In this document: in pieces, positions 34,863-45,520 of the stretch
Numbering within the stretch: position 1 is the stretch's first letter
How the letters are laid out: every line of letters starts with the position of its first letter
DNA from: Centropus unirufus
Taxonomy: Eukaryota; Chordata; Aves; Cuculiformes; Centropidae
Reading direction: 5' to 3'
DNA: 64,000 nt
NCBI GenBank assembly: GCA_013397695.1
Contig: VYZI01000003.1
Location: 5,572,338 to 5,636,337 of the forward strand
Made by a program: the position numbers and the translations under genes
Notes under the pieces: model-generated
The model's input: the letters and a program-made list of their open reading frames with translations, nothing else
Database searches by the model: none
What the model was told of the DNA's origin: nothing

Positions 34863-35127
34863 ACTCTAAAACAAGTCTTAACAGAGTTTTATTTCCCGGC
34901 ATTTTCGGTATCACTTTGATAAAATGAAGAACTTCCATTTTTCCAGCTGGCTCACGTCTCGCTACCCGCACCCCCAAGGTTTCCCGGTGATCAGTGCCAG
35001 GCACCAGGCGGGTGAGCAGGACCCTCGCAGGCCTCCCCCGCTCCGCCCCACCCTCCCGTGCCCGGCGGGGAACGGGGGAGCGGGACACGCGTTCCTCACG
35101 GGAACACCGGGACCCGGCGCGAGCGCT

Positions 35128-35265
35128 GGGGGGCGTGGCGCAGCGAGAGGCCCCGCCCACCGCGCATGGGGGGGCGTGGTGTAGCGAGAGACTCCGCCCA
35201 TCGCGCCTGTCGGGGTGTGGCCCCACCACAGGGGGCGTGGCGCGCCGACAGGCCCCGCCCAGGGC
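35128..35265. repeat. Tandem GC-box repeat, about three units
   Basis: Units begin GGGGGGCGTGGCGCAGCGAG (35128), GGGGCGTGGTGTAGCGAGAG (35171) and GGGGGCGTGGCGCGCCGACA (35231), each followed by a C-rich CCGCCC box. The first two are about 43 bases apart, the third about 60. The sites are probable Sp/KLF binding sequences, so unit number may influence promoter strength. Confidence 0.8.
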
Positions 35266-35293
35266 GCGGGGCGGTGCGCGCGGGGGCGGCGCC

Positions 35294-35481
35294 ATGAAGC
35301 TGACCCGGCAGAAGCACGCCAAGAAAAACATGGGCTTCTATAAACACAACTTCCACTTCCGCGAGCCTTTCCAGGTGCTGCTGGACGGCACCTTCTGCCA
35401 GGCCGCGCTCCGCAACAAGATCCAGATCCGGGAGCAGCTGCCCGGCTACCTGGACGGCGCCACCCAGCTCTGCACCACACG
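35294..35481 (+). CDS. UTP23: UTP23 exon 1 (coding part)
   Basis: 188 coding bases from the ATG to ACACG, with donor GTAGGG at 35482. It ends after the second base of codon 63, so the Arg 63 codon is split CG|A. Residues 1-62 include the PIN-domain start and D31. Confidence 0.96.
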
Positions 35482-38400
35482 GTAGGGCCTGCCCGGGCGC
35501 TCCAGTGCGCATGCTCGGAGTGGGGGTGAGTGGCACCACGTGGGGCCGGCGCGTGCCCGTGGCCGGGGGGACGGAGGCCGCGCGACCGGCGCGCGGGAGC
35601 GTCCTCTGCTGCCATGGAGACGGCGCTGCGGGAGCTGCGTGCGTTGGGCCGAGAGGCTGCGTCCCCGGCGCCCGCGCAGGCCCCGCTCCCGCCCATCGCC
35701 GCGTTGCGACCCATCACGGGTTTTAATAATAATTTTTTAACTTTTCTTCCAGCATTTTCCATTACGAGGGGAAGCTTACAAACTGAAATGCCTTTGTGAC
35801 GAGTTCTGCCTCGGCAATACATGGCAGACATGATGAAAAATTAATTATGATCTTTATAAAGAATGATTTTTATATGATTAGATGATTATATAATTATATG
35901 ATCTTTATAATTAAAAAATATTTAAAAATTAAATGCTCATATAATGTATTTTTAATATTTACAGACAACAAAATATGTGTAGTTTAAAAAAATGAAGAAA
36001 ATGGGGTTACTCTGAGTCTAAATGGTCATAGAAGAAAGCAATGTTTGCTTCAGAAAAAAAAAGCAATTGATGTGAAGACAGGTCACATTCAGTATTAATT
36101 TTAGAGATTACGACTCTGTACAGGTCTGCTGAGAGTGCAAAAGGTGTGCCAGTCTTTTTCTTCGTTGATTCTTTGGAAAAAGTATAGCCCGTACTGCTGG
36201 GGCTTTGTGCCTTTGGCGGTACCTTGGTTTTGCTAAGAAACAGTAGAATTTTCTCTAGCACATTAAAAAACAGTCTTTAAAGAAAAACAGACGGCAGCAC
36301 AAGGATGTTTTTAGTTAACTTTGTATATTGGGTATGATAAAATCTCCCTCACTTGGATTTCAGCAATGACAGAAAAGCCAGCTGCCCATCGTGGAGACAA
36401 GTCCTGAAGGTCTTGGGAAGATGCATACCCTAGGCTACAAAAATAAAATGCTGAGACATCCTGCAACGCGTACAGAACTGAGCTGTACTTCTAGACAGGA
36501 GAAAGTGTAAAATACTTTCACACCTTTGCTCTGAAAGGTTCAGGAATCACTTTGATCCAAACTGTGTTCTGGTCATGTCTAAATGTCACTTTTAGGTTCC
36601 TTCTTTCAGCAATATCTCTTGGGTCTTTTTGACCTGTTTTCAGGTGTCTGAGTAGACTGAATTTCTCTGCTGTTAGAATGTTAAGGTGGTGAGGCAGCAC
36701 CGCAGTGGCTTGACCACAGCCTCCCTGAGGAGATAAGCTGGCTCACTGTGAGTGTCTGCAGAAAGAACAGACTAACATGTCCACAAAGGATAAACTTCCT
36801 TCTCTGGAAACAAAAATGATTGCTACCACATCCTTGAAGCTGTATTTCAAGGACTTGCATTCCTACCTTTGTCCATATTTTGTATGAGGTTGGTGCAAAC
36901 CCAGTTGCCGTTTCTGTCATTGTAAACTGTGATGCTTATTTGCATTAAAGGTTTATTTAACTGTGTTTATGTCCAGCATTGTTCAGTTGAAAAGCACCAG
37001 TTCTTGTCCGTAACGCCTGGCTGCGTGTCTTATAGATGACTCTGCAGAAGCGATATGAACTAGGCTAAAAAACTACCTCACCCCACTTACTCACCAGACC
37101 TCTCTCCCACCAATTACCACATCTTCAAGCCTACGCTTTCAAGTGTCTCAGCAAATCCTGCAAGAGAAGGTTTTCCACAACCAAGCAGCAGCTCCAAACA
37201 CCTTTGAGGAATGCAGCAGTTCCAGGACTCCAGAGTTCTATGCTATGGGAATAAATAGACTTGTTCCTAGCTGGCAAAAATGCCTGAACTCTAAGGGTTC
37301 ACCCTTTTGCTGCTGTAAAAAAATGTGTAGTTGTTTGCTCATTTAGAAGTCACTGTTGCTTTTGGTTTTCAGATGTGTTCTAAAAGAACTGGAATCACTG
37401 GGGAAAGAACTATACGGAGCAAAATTAATTGCCCAAAGATTTCAGCTTCGAAACTGTTCTCACCAGAAGGATCCTGTGAGTGGTTCAGCCTGTTTATTTT
37501 CCATGATTAAAGATGGCAACCCTCATCACTTCTTTATCGCTACACAGGTAAATGCACATGGGAAATGGAACTCTTGCATTTTTAGTGATCCCTTGATATC
37601 TAAGGATAAGAAAACCTGCAGAAACCTTGATTAGGAGATTTTTGAATAGCTTGTGGGAACTAATCTTGTAAAGCCTTACTGGCTGTTGAATGTATTTGCC
37701 AGTTACAAAGAAGGGAATCTTTTGCCCTATCTGACAAATGAGATACTTCCACCCTAGAAGGATATTGCTTAATTTAACAGAAGGTGTGAAAAACATGCTG
37801 ATTGCCTTTTGACATTTAAGAGAACAACTGATGAATGTTCATTTGCATATTGCTTTGTGTGTGCATCTCCTGCCCCAACAGATCTGCACAGTAGTTGGAA
37901 AAGTGAAATTAGGTGTTAAATGACCATGTAACTTCAATTTTAAGAAATTTTGGAGGTTTTAACTAAAGAATAAAGGTGGACTTTGTGTACAAGTAGGAAA
38001 GGCAGTTTTTTCTTTGGTTTGTTTTGGGGAGCGTATGTGCAAATTACGTACGTTATATAGAAAATGGCTACAGTAAATTCTGTAAACATATGTAAGATAC
38101 AAGGAGTTTAAACTTATTATAGAAGAAATTACCTTACTTTTACGTCTTAAGCCATACTACATACTGATGGACTGTGAATTTTTCCTCAAAGAATTGAAAA
38201 AAGGAAATGTATTAATATTTTCCATCAGAAGTACAGCTAATCAGAAGGAGAGAAATTGAAATTTAAATTGCTCTGAAAGGCACTGCTATGTATATCTGCT
38301 AGATTAAGTTTCTTATCTTTTTCATAAGGTAATTTATCTTCACAGTTTTGTTTTAAAAGTAGATGCATTTGAATTGCAAATATAGTTTAATCCCAAAATA

Positions 38401-38812
38401 TTGACTGAAGTATTTAATTTTACAGGACCAGGAGTTAGCAAACAAAGTGAAAAAGAAGGCTGGCGTTCCTCTCCTCTTTATTATTCAGAACACTATGGTG
38501 TTAGACAAACCTTCTCCTAAATCTCTGGCATTTGTTCAAAATATGCAGACAAATCAGCTTGTTCCAGAGCACCAAAAACAAAGTATTGTGGAGCTTAAAG
38601 AAAAAGCAGGACTAGCAAGCCAACCAGGTGAAAAAAGAAGAAAACGCAAAAGGGCAGGCGGCCCCAATCCTCTCAGCTGTCTGAAGAAAAAAAAGAAGAC
38701 AACACAGGAGGGTCAGGAAGCTTCTGCTGAGAAGAAGAAAAGAAGGAAAAGAAAGCGAAATAGGGTTAAAGCAGAAGCTGTGCAGTCAGTGCAGAAGAAT
38801 GAAGAAGAATGA
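35294..38812 (+). CDS. UTP23: UTP23 small-subunit processome component, complete, three coding exons
   Basis: Coding sequence joined from 35294-35481, 37373-37547 and 38426-38812 gives 249 residues, the human length. UTP23 is a nucleolar factor of the small-subunit processome, required for early pre-rRNA cleavages leading to 18S rRNA. It has a PIN-like domain in the N-terminal half: MKLTRQKHAKKNMGFYK, then LLDGTFCQAAL with the acidic residue at 31, and an ATQDQ segment with Asp 122 encoded at the start of exon 3. Cys 91, His 93 and Cys 103 fit the family's zinc-binding cluster. The C-terminal third is strongly basic (KRRKRKRAGGPNPLSCLKKK, about residues 195-215, and KKKRRKRKRN further on), as expected for nucleolar localisation and RNA binding. 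The start is supported by family alignment, CpG island and in-frame context GCGCCATGA. No frameshift or stop is seen. Confidence 0.97.
35482..37372 (+). other. UTP23: UTP23 intron 1
   Basis: Starts GTAGGG and ends TTGGTTTTCAG. The first 250 bases belong to the CpG island and hold a short open frame with a good initiation context (35614-35799, reported as a finding). The next part (35830-35990) is extremely AT-rich. No other gene or mobile element is recognised. Confidence 0.9.
37373..37547 (+). CDS. UTP23: UTP23 exon 2
   Basis: 175 bases completing codon 63 and ending at Gln 121 in phase 0. It follows a polypyrimidine/AG acceptor and precedes donor GTAAAT. It encodes CVLKELESLGKELYGAKLIA, the Cys/His residues 91, 93 and 103, and GNPHHFFIATQ. 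Confidence 0.96.
37548..38425 (+). other. UTP23: UTP23 intron 2
   Basis: Starts GTAAAT and ends TTTTACAG. Unique AT-rich sequence with no recognised feature. The reading frame stays open into the intron start, so a failure to splice would add about 29 residues and stop at 37634. Confidence 0.93.
38426..38812 (+). CDS. UTP23: UTP23 exon 3 (coding part)
   Basis: 387 bases from Asp 122 (DQELANKVKKKAGVPLLFII) to the TGA at 38810-38812. It contains NTMVLDKPSPKSLAFVQN, the GPNPLSCLKKKKK motif and the basic tail, and ends in an acidic NEEE. Confidence 0.96.
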   Translation, partial: DQELANKVKKKAGVPLLFIIQNTMVLDKPSPKSLAFVQNMQTNQLVPEHQKQSIVELKEKAGLASQPGEKRRKRKRAGGPNPLSCLKKKKKTTQEGQEASAEKKKRRKRKRNRVKAEAVQSVQKNEEE

Positions 38813-38935
38813 AACCATCTTTGTAAACAATGCAGGACCTGAACATTGTTTGAACTTTGCGTATTAATCTTGCTTTTTGCAATCAAGTGAAATCGAGTTA
38901 TTAATATTAAAACTTATTTTTCTGAGTGGTACGGC
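38813..38935 (+). terminator. UTP23: UTP23 3' UTR with candidate poly(A) signal
   Basis: The first usable signal after the stop is ATTAAA at 38906-38911, followed by TTATTTTTCTGAGTGG, a U/GU-rich element suitable for cleavage near 38925-38935. A longer 3' UTR is possible, as canonical AATAAA was not found close by. Confidence 0.45.
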
Positions 38936-41900
38936 TTATTACTGCATCTCAGCAGTTGCAGGTTATTGTCCTAATAATGTATTCTGTTGTTTAGTAATTG
39001 AGTTTGTGACAAAATATTTAGGAACCTTCATGTTTCATTATTCTCTCCAGCTTCTTTACTCCTGCCAGGGAGTTGACACAATCAATGGCATTTTTTTTAA
39101 CTGCTTCTTGGGTAGCACGTGGGGTTTGGCAGGGTACTGGAAATCTTTCTAAATCTAGGTTATTCTTGCTAAAACTAGTTTAACAGTTGCTGTGTTACAG
39201 AATGGGGAATTGGCCTAAAAGAGCACAGTATCTGAACTTCTGTATTCAAACAATACAGATAAATAACTCTTGTAAGGGACTGGGTGCCCTCGAGAAGTCC
39301 ATTCCAGCCTACATTACTCTGTAAGCTCCACGTGGACTGGTTGGTCTATGGTTCATGATCTTTATTCATTAAGAAGATCCAGGAGGGCATGTGATTGTGT
39401 TGACATTCCTGACATACTGGCATCTCAAGTGTGTCTCTATGTCTAGTTTATTCTTCTTTTTTAAATAGGAAGACTGCAACTTAAAAATACTGAATCAAAG
39501 TGACCAGTGCCTGGTGCTGTCACGGTATGGTGCAGCTGCAGAGGAGCTGGGAAACGCAGCAGCTGGCAGTGATGTGGCTCGGGCCCTTACACGTGTTTCG
39601 CTGTTCTGTAAGGTTATGAACAGTGAAAAACTGTCCTGGAGGAGAAGGGAGTTGCCAAAATTGTTTCAAGGACCTTATTTTATTCAGTGCTGTTCACCTT
39701 GCATGTTGGGTGGCATTAGGAGGCAGACAGGAGTGACTGAGGTGACATAACAGAGGGGTGTGCAGTGTGGTATGTGCTGTGGCACAGGGGTGCTGTGTCA
39801 TCTCTTGCCAGGTTTTTAACTCCTTGGTGCATTTCTATTTAACCAAGGTGTAGTGCTTAAAAGGAAAGCTTTCTGTTTCTTGACCTCTATGAGTTGAAGC
39901 CATGTTTTTAAACAACTGTGCAACCTATGTGTCACACGTTTGCAAAGCAGTTCTCGTGTGCATTAGCTGTCCAGGTTCTTCAGTGTTGGAAGTACATATG
40001 GAGCTATAATGTGTGATGCTTCCTTTGGGCTTTTCAAACTATGAGGGCAGTTGTTTGATTGCATTTGAGAAATCAGCTCGAGTGATGCGAATTGGCCAAT
40101 TGTAGTGGAAACTGCTAGGGTGTTCCCTAGAATCTGCAGAGATTTCCTCTAGCCGGCACAGGGAAGCTACATCAGCGTGCTCTGTGCTTGCAGTGTGGTT
40201 CAGTGCTGCTGTGACCCCAGCGTGAGGCTGTTCCTCACGACACAGCTGCTTTGCCTTTATTGTTCCATAGGAGAGACCACATGTGCCTTGGGAACTGACT
40301 GTGAGAGCAGGAAGCAGCGAGGAAGGGTGCTGTACTTGAAGTGAAAGCTTTGAACATTTCGGTCACATTCATCATAGTATTATTCCTACATTGATGGCTA
40401 ATAATGAGTCCTGAGAAGAAATTTAATAACGCCTAGAAGCTCCTTAATGCAGCGCATTTGTTTAATGTGTGTCACTGTTCTCAAGCTGTCCTGTTCTCCT
40501 TCACGTCTTTGGGCACAGTGGTGTATTAATGTAGTTTTGCTTCCCATTTCCCCCATAAATATTGCTTGTATTTTTTCCCCTCCCCAAACCCATCTCCATA
40601 AAGCACTGCTGTAGGTACCGCAGAGATGGCTTTTAAAAACTGAGCAGAAAACACACTACGATAGTCCCTTTCAGTGCTGTTGAAACCCAAAGCTTAAATA
40701 TACCTTTTTTGAAGACAATAGGCAGCAAAACCGTAATTACTGAAGAAAAAAACCAAAACAGTTTAACAGCCCTCTAATGACTCCCACTGTTAGGAATTTA
40801 AAACAATATTTATCTGTGTTTCCTTAGTATTTTGTTAACACAAACTGAGTCATGGTGTTGCCATTGGGAAGCACTGAAATGAGAAGGGAGGGAGCTCTTC
40901 AGAGACAAGTTGTAAAATTCGTCTGCAGCATCGCCGCAGCTCTCCTCCAGTGAGGTAAATAACTTGCCTTTCAGTTTTGGAAGAGAGCTCCTGCCCAGGC
41001 TGCAAGCAGAGAAAATCAGACCATGTGTTGTTACAATTCTGAAATTTGAAAAGAAAAAAAAACCCACCCTAGTTCCAAATAAAACAAGTCTGCCAGGCCA
41101 AAGCTGACGGGCTGTATTTATACCGTTAGATCTGTAATGCGAAGACCAGCCTGAAACACCGAGCCCAGCTGACATAGGCTGGCTCCATCCAGGCTGGGCT
41201 CGCCTAGCACACACTGGTGTGGCTGCCTGGGAATGGCCCAGTACAAATGCGTTCCAGTTTAGTTGGTCCAGGCTGGAAAGCATGCCGAGCTCCCTCTGAT
41301 AATTCAGCAATGTAAGCCACTGGGAGCGACCCTCAGCATCGTGTGGGACACCACCGGGGTGAGAGAGCTAACTCGGCCATTGTAGCTGTTCAGCCCAAAA
41401 ACCCAAAAGCTGTTCAGCCCAAAGCCATGGGGGCCAGTCCTGCTCGCTTACTGATCAATAAATGGTCTGGAGATCTGGCCACACGTACAGACAAGGTCCC
41501 CAGGGTGACTTCTTTAGTAAAGCTGGGGCTCATTTTGCTGCAGTGTGTCGGAGAGACTTGTTTTGGTTTTGAAGCTAGAGAAAGCCAGAGGTAAATTAAA
41601 GATTGAGCACAAACTTCTTTGAGGCTATCGATTTTCTCTTTTCTCAGACCGGATAAATATATCCCCTGAATCCTATGTGGTACCTTGCTAAATCTTTCCT
41701 TTTTTTAAAGGAGAGAAATAAGCAGTGTTGTACAGCACAATGTATGCTGCGTCTACAGAGTAATAGAAGAAGAGAACAATAATGCTTCAGCCCCAGTCTG
41801 CAGGGCGTTAATGCTGCATTCAGGACAGAGCCTCATCTACCAGCAGCAGAAGGTATTTACCCAGACTGCCTGCCAATTCAATTGGCTGGATTTATTTGCT

Positions 41901-43727
41901 GGTGTGATCCAGTATTGTACAATAAATCACTCCCTGAGCATCTGTTAACAACACTAAATAGATGAGTTAATTAGAAGCTTCTGGAACCTGGTATGTTTAT
42001 GAATCATTAAAATAAATATGAATATGGTACGACTTGAAGAATAAATACATTCTGGTAGTGAAAGGAAAATAGGATGTCCAGAGCAGTCCTGCTCATTTGT
42101 TTTCAGCTACGCTGATACGGTGTGCATGACTTCTCCATCAGCTTTATAGTGCTCCTGGAGTTTCTTGAACATGGTCTGTCAGATACAAGATGAAGAACAT
42201 CAGAACAATACCATTATTTATACTCATTGCATCTTTCATATAGAAGTTTCACAAGCAGCTCCTGTATATTTCATACCTCTGTGTGGGCGTAATATCTCAC
42301 ACAGGGAGCAGCCGGAGATACAAGGAATGAACAAATAAGAGCCCCAGCAGGTGTTATCATTTACAATTTGAGGGAGAAAGATTGCAGTGTACCAGGAGAG
42401 AATGACAGAAAGCAAAAGTTTTCATACCCAGAGAGTCAGGAGTGAGAGAGAGAGACTGCTCCTTGTGATTTAGGAATGGCCTAAATAATGCTGCGAGAGG
42501 AGGTTGTGATGTATTTCTGGTAATTATTATGTCTGTGCTCTCTGAGCCCCAAATTTATCTCGGAGAGCTCCGCTCTCTGCCCACGGAGGCAGTCATTTTG
42601 CAAAAGTTCCTTCAACTTTTCACAGAATAGAAAGGCTGGGCTCTCTCAGGGGGACTTTATTTTCTGATTTCTTGTGCTGCAGTTGAGGAAAGCACGCAGC
42701 TGCTCTCTGTGTACAGATACAGGGAAACAATGAAGATGTTAACAAGGGTCCAATCAAAAACAGCCCAGAGCCTAGAGCTGGGAGGAAGAAAAGAGACAGC
42801 AGATTAGTCACTGACATTGAAAAGAAACCAAGAAAGAGAAAAACATATATGAAAGTTTCTGGGTGGTAACTGGAGAAAAGAATTGGTCAGAAGCAAAAGG
42901 TGAACCAGAAAGGGCTTAGCAGTCGAGGAGAGTAGGGAACAGAATAATAAGCCATAAACAACTGAAAACAAATTCTAATTCCCTTAAGAAAACTTCATTG
43001 CCCTTTCTGACTCAGTTTCTGCTTTTTCAAAACCGGGAGCTGGACTGACTAATCCACTCCCAGCTCCTGCGCTGATAGCCCAAGAGTTCTTGCAGAATGT
43101 AGGTCTTACAATGCCAAACACTCTTTGTCTTTGTGTTTTTTTCAATATTACACACTTTGCAGCACTGGCAGGTTTGCAGCCAAATCCTTCTTCTATAGAG
43201 CTTGCCTGACATTGCCTGTGGCTCGCTGCCCGGCACGCAGATATTACATCCAGGAGCAACCTTACTCATGCCATTATTGATAGGGTGAGTCCATGTAGTT
43301 AATTGCCCCTAAGGGTCCTTGCAGCAATATCCTAGGATAGATTGAGGCTCTTCTGCCTGTAGAAATCATGACCCAAAGCACGGTATGTTTTTTTCAAAAT
43401 CTAATCTCATTCCAGGAACTCAGTAGGGGACTTTGAAAGTTTCATGTTGCAGTCTTGATTTCTAGTTGATCCATAATGATCTTTTTGCCATGTTCATTTC
43501 TCTGGGGCCAAAGATGCTACTGATTTGACTCTTCGGGGCGGTTACTCTTTCAGACTGTCTTGGAGAAACACTGAAGAAATTTTTCACTCTGTGAATTGGC
43601 ACCCATTTCGACGGGCAGGTTTTCAGAAAACATTAAGAGAGCAGTTTTCTAGAATTCCTGGCTCCCTCTTTCCACTCCTGACCTCTCTTTCAGCTCCCAA
43701 GAATACAAGGAGGGCTGTTCCAGGATG
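38936..43727. other. UTP23-RAD21 intergenic region, first part
   Basis: No gene recognised. A short CR1-like tail lies at 39270-39335. The remainder looks like unique DNA. 41690-42060 is of balanced composition, repeat-free and without long open frames, so it could be conserved regulatory DNA, but only alignment can tell. A short direct repeat AGCTGTTCAGCCCAAA occurs twice at about 41384-41426. Confidence 0.4.
39270..39335 (+). repeat. Possible CR1 3' tail fragment
   Basis: GTGCCCTCGAGAAGTCCATT, then CCAGCCTACATTACTCTG resembles the last bases of some CR1 subfamilies ('gaagtcccttccagcctacattactctgtg'). Too short for certainty. Confidence 0.55.
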
Positions 43728-44160
43728 ATCCAAAAATCTGTCTAGCCCAGCATCACGCTTCCAATAGTGTCCGAGAGCTGTTCCTCAGGAATAGGATGAA
43801 AATAGAGAAAACATTTTTTTTATACTTCCCCAGATGAGTTTCCAACTTTCTGACAATTTGTTAGGGAGTTCCTGACTCAGGAACAATATTTTGTTTTTAA
43901 CAACACACAATGAATTTCTGTTTCGTTAGTTTGTCCAGTGTCTCCTTGAGACTGTCTAAACTTTAAGCCTTGACTTTTCTGTGGCAAAGAGTTGCCCAAT
44001 TTGAACACATCTTAGGAAAAATGCTTTCACGTGTCTGTTTTGACTTACTAGCTGGGCCTTGTAATGGATGAAACATTTAGCAGTCATTCCTTAGTCATCC
44101 TTCCCATGCCACTGATGACTGCATAGGCCTCTGATTCTACTCATTCATCTGTTTTCCAGG
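43728..44160 (-). repeat. Probable old CR1/L3-like fragment
   Basis: Phrases such as AAATCTGTCTAGCCCAGCAT, GTGTCTGTTTTGACTTACTA and AGCAGTCATTCCTTAGTC resemble the 3' region of old CR1/L3 LINEs read in antisense ('ctagcccagcatc...', 'gcagtcattccctatt...'). Highly diverged; family assignment is tentative. Confidence 0.4.
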
Positions 44161-44384
44161 TTTAAATGTCTTCTGCAGCACTTAACAATAGCACCTAACA
44201 GGAAAGATTTCAGTTTATTCAAGCCTGCTTGAGAGGACCTGAATATCTCTGCTTTCTGATGGATTTTGAGGAAAAGGCATAGAAGAGGAACTCTGCATTT
44301 AGCTCGTTGTTTGACAACTGGGTGCCTGAGCTGAATGTCATTGCCCTAGGCTGTGTCTCGGCTTCTTACCTGTGGAGTTACAGT

Positions 44385-45520
44385 GTAAATATTTATCCAG
44401 TGCCCTGCTCAATTGCATCTTGAAAACCTCCAATGACAGGGACTCCACCGAAGTTGTTACACTGAATGATTAATGTTACTGTAAAAAATTTCTTCCTTAT
44501 GTCAATATAAAAACTCTGCTAGTGCAATTTGTTCCTGTTGCCCCTTGTCTTCTCCATGCATCTCCTTGTGAAGAGGACTCTCTGCCCTGTTTGTAGTCAC
44601 CCTTTAAATACTGGAAGACTGTAACGAGGTCCCCCTGAGCCTTATATTCTACAGGGAAGGCCTAACTTATTCCTTCAGGCTTTTCCTCACAGGGCAGGTT
44701 TTCCAGCCCTCTGATCATTCTCTGAGGGATCCTACCTGTGACAGACCACCAGCCTGAGGGAAAGCCATTGATCACCACCCGCTGAGTGGGTCCTGTTAGC
44801 CACTTCCCCATGCATCTCACTGACCACTCACCCAATCTGCATCTTGCCAGTGTGTCCAGGAGAGGGTCGTGGGAAATGGTATTGAAGATTTTACTGAAGT
44901 CCAGGTGACATCTACTGCTTTCCCACGTTGGGAGAAGATGTTATTTTGTTGTAGCAGGTGATCAGGTTAGTCTGGCATCACATGCCATTGGGAAGTCGGC
45001 ACTGGCTTTTCCCAAGCACCTGCTTCACTTGGGTAGCGATACTTTCTAGGAGGATTTGTTGCATTACTTTCCCACGGATAAAAGTAATGGGCGTGTAAAT
45101 TCCTGGATCCTTTTTTGGGCCTTTCTTGTAGATGGGTATGACAGTTGCCCTCTTCCAACCATCAAGGACAACCCCTGATCCCCATGACTTTCCAAGTGTG
45201 GCAGCCAGTGGCCTTGCACTGAGAATTAACTGAGAATTATTTTTTCTGCTGTGTTTAGCAATGGTACTATGCTTTCCCTATGCATCTGCTTACTACTCAT
45301 ATATAGGAAGAGCCATTTCTTGTTGTTCATGACAACTTCGGCCAGTTTCAGCTCTAGCTAAGCCTTAGCCTTCCTGACTGCATCTCTGTGTGCCCAAGCA
45401 AGATTCTAGTCATCCTCAATTGCTATTTGGCTGCCTTTCCATAGCCAGAACCTTCTCCCATGTCCTGTGACAGTATTTCTGTCCCACTTTTAGATCTCAT
45501 CTCTCAGTATCCATGGTGAG
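44385..45520 (-). repeat. Old CR1 LINE fragment with decayed reverse-transcriptase region
   Basis: Antisense CR1 of about 1.1 kb. The plus strand begins with 3'-end wording (AAAATTTCTTCCTTATGTC, CTTGTCTTCTCCATGC, AGGTCCCCCTGAGCC), then skips to coding sequence. On the minus strand, around 44845-44905, it reads LDFSKIFNTISHDPLLDTLA, matching the CR1 reverse-transcriptase DFSKAFD motif, and around 45000-45170 it reads pieces such as IPIYKKG, KDPGIYTPI and KVMQQILLE, matching the conserved KKG...DP.NYRPI...IME.I block. Frames are broken, so it is dead. An internal deletion (near 44700) removes much of the late ORF2. Confidence 0.88.

Larger units (their letters stand above)
34960..35740 (+). promoter_or_regulatory. 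UTP23: CpG-island promoter of UTP23
   Basis: Dense CpG sequence spans the UTP23 start codon. Upstream of the ATG, repeated GC boxes appear as GGGGCGTGG on one side and CCCCGCCC or CTCCGCCC on the other (about 35128-35265), typical Sp/KLF-type sites of a TATA-less housekeeping promoter. The transcription start is probably between about 35100 and 35290, but the sequence does not fix it. The island runs on into intron 1 to about 35720. Confidence 0.8.

Noticed and set aside
34962..35831. 289-codon minus-strand frame over the UTP23 promoter and exon 1, with several other long frames on both strands
   Set aside because: High GC and CpG remove stop codons in all frames. The frame is antisense to a well-supported exon and its product is low-complexity Arg/Pro/Gly/Ala.
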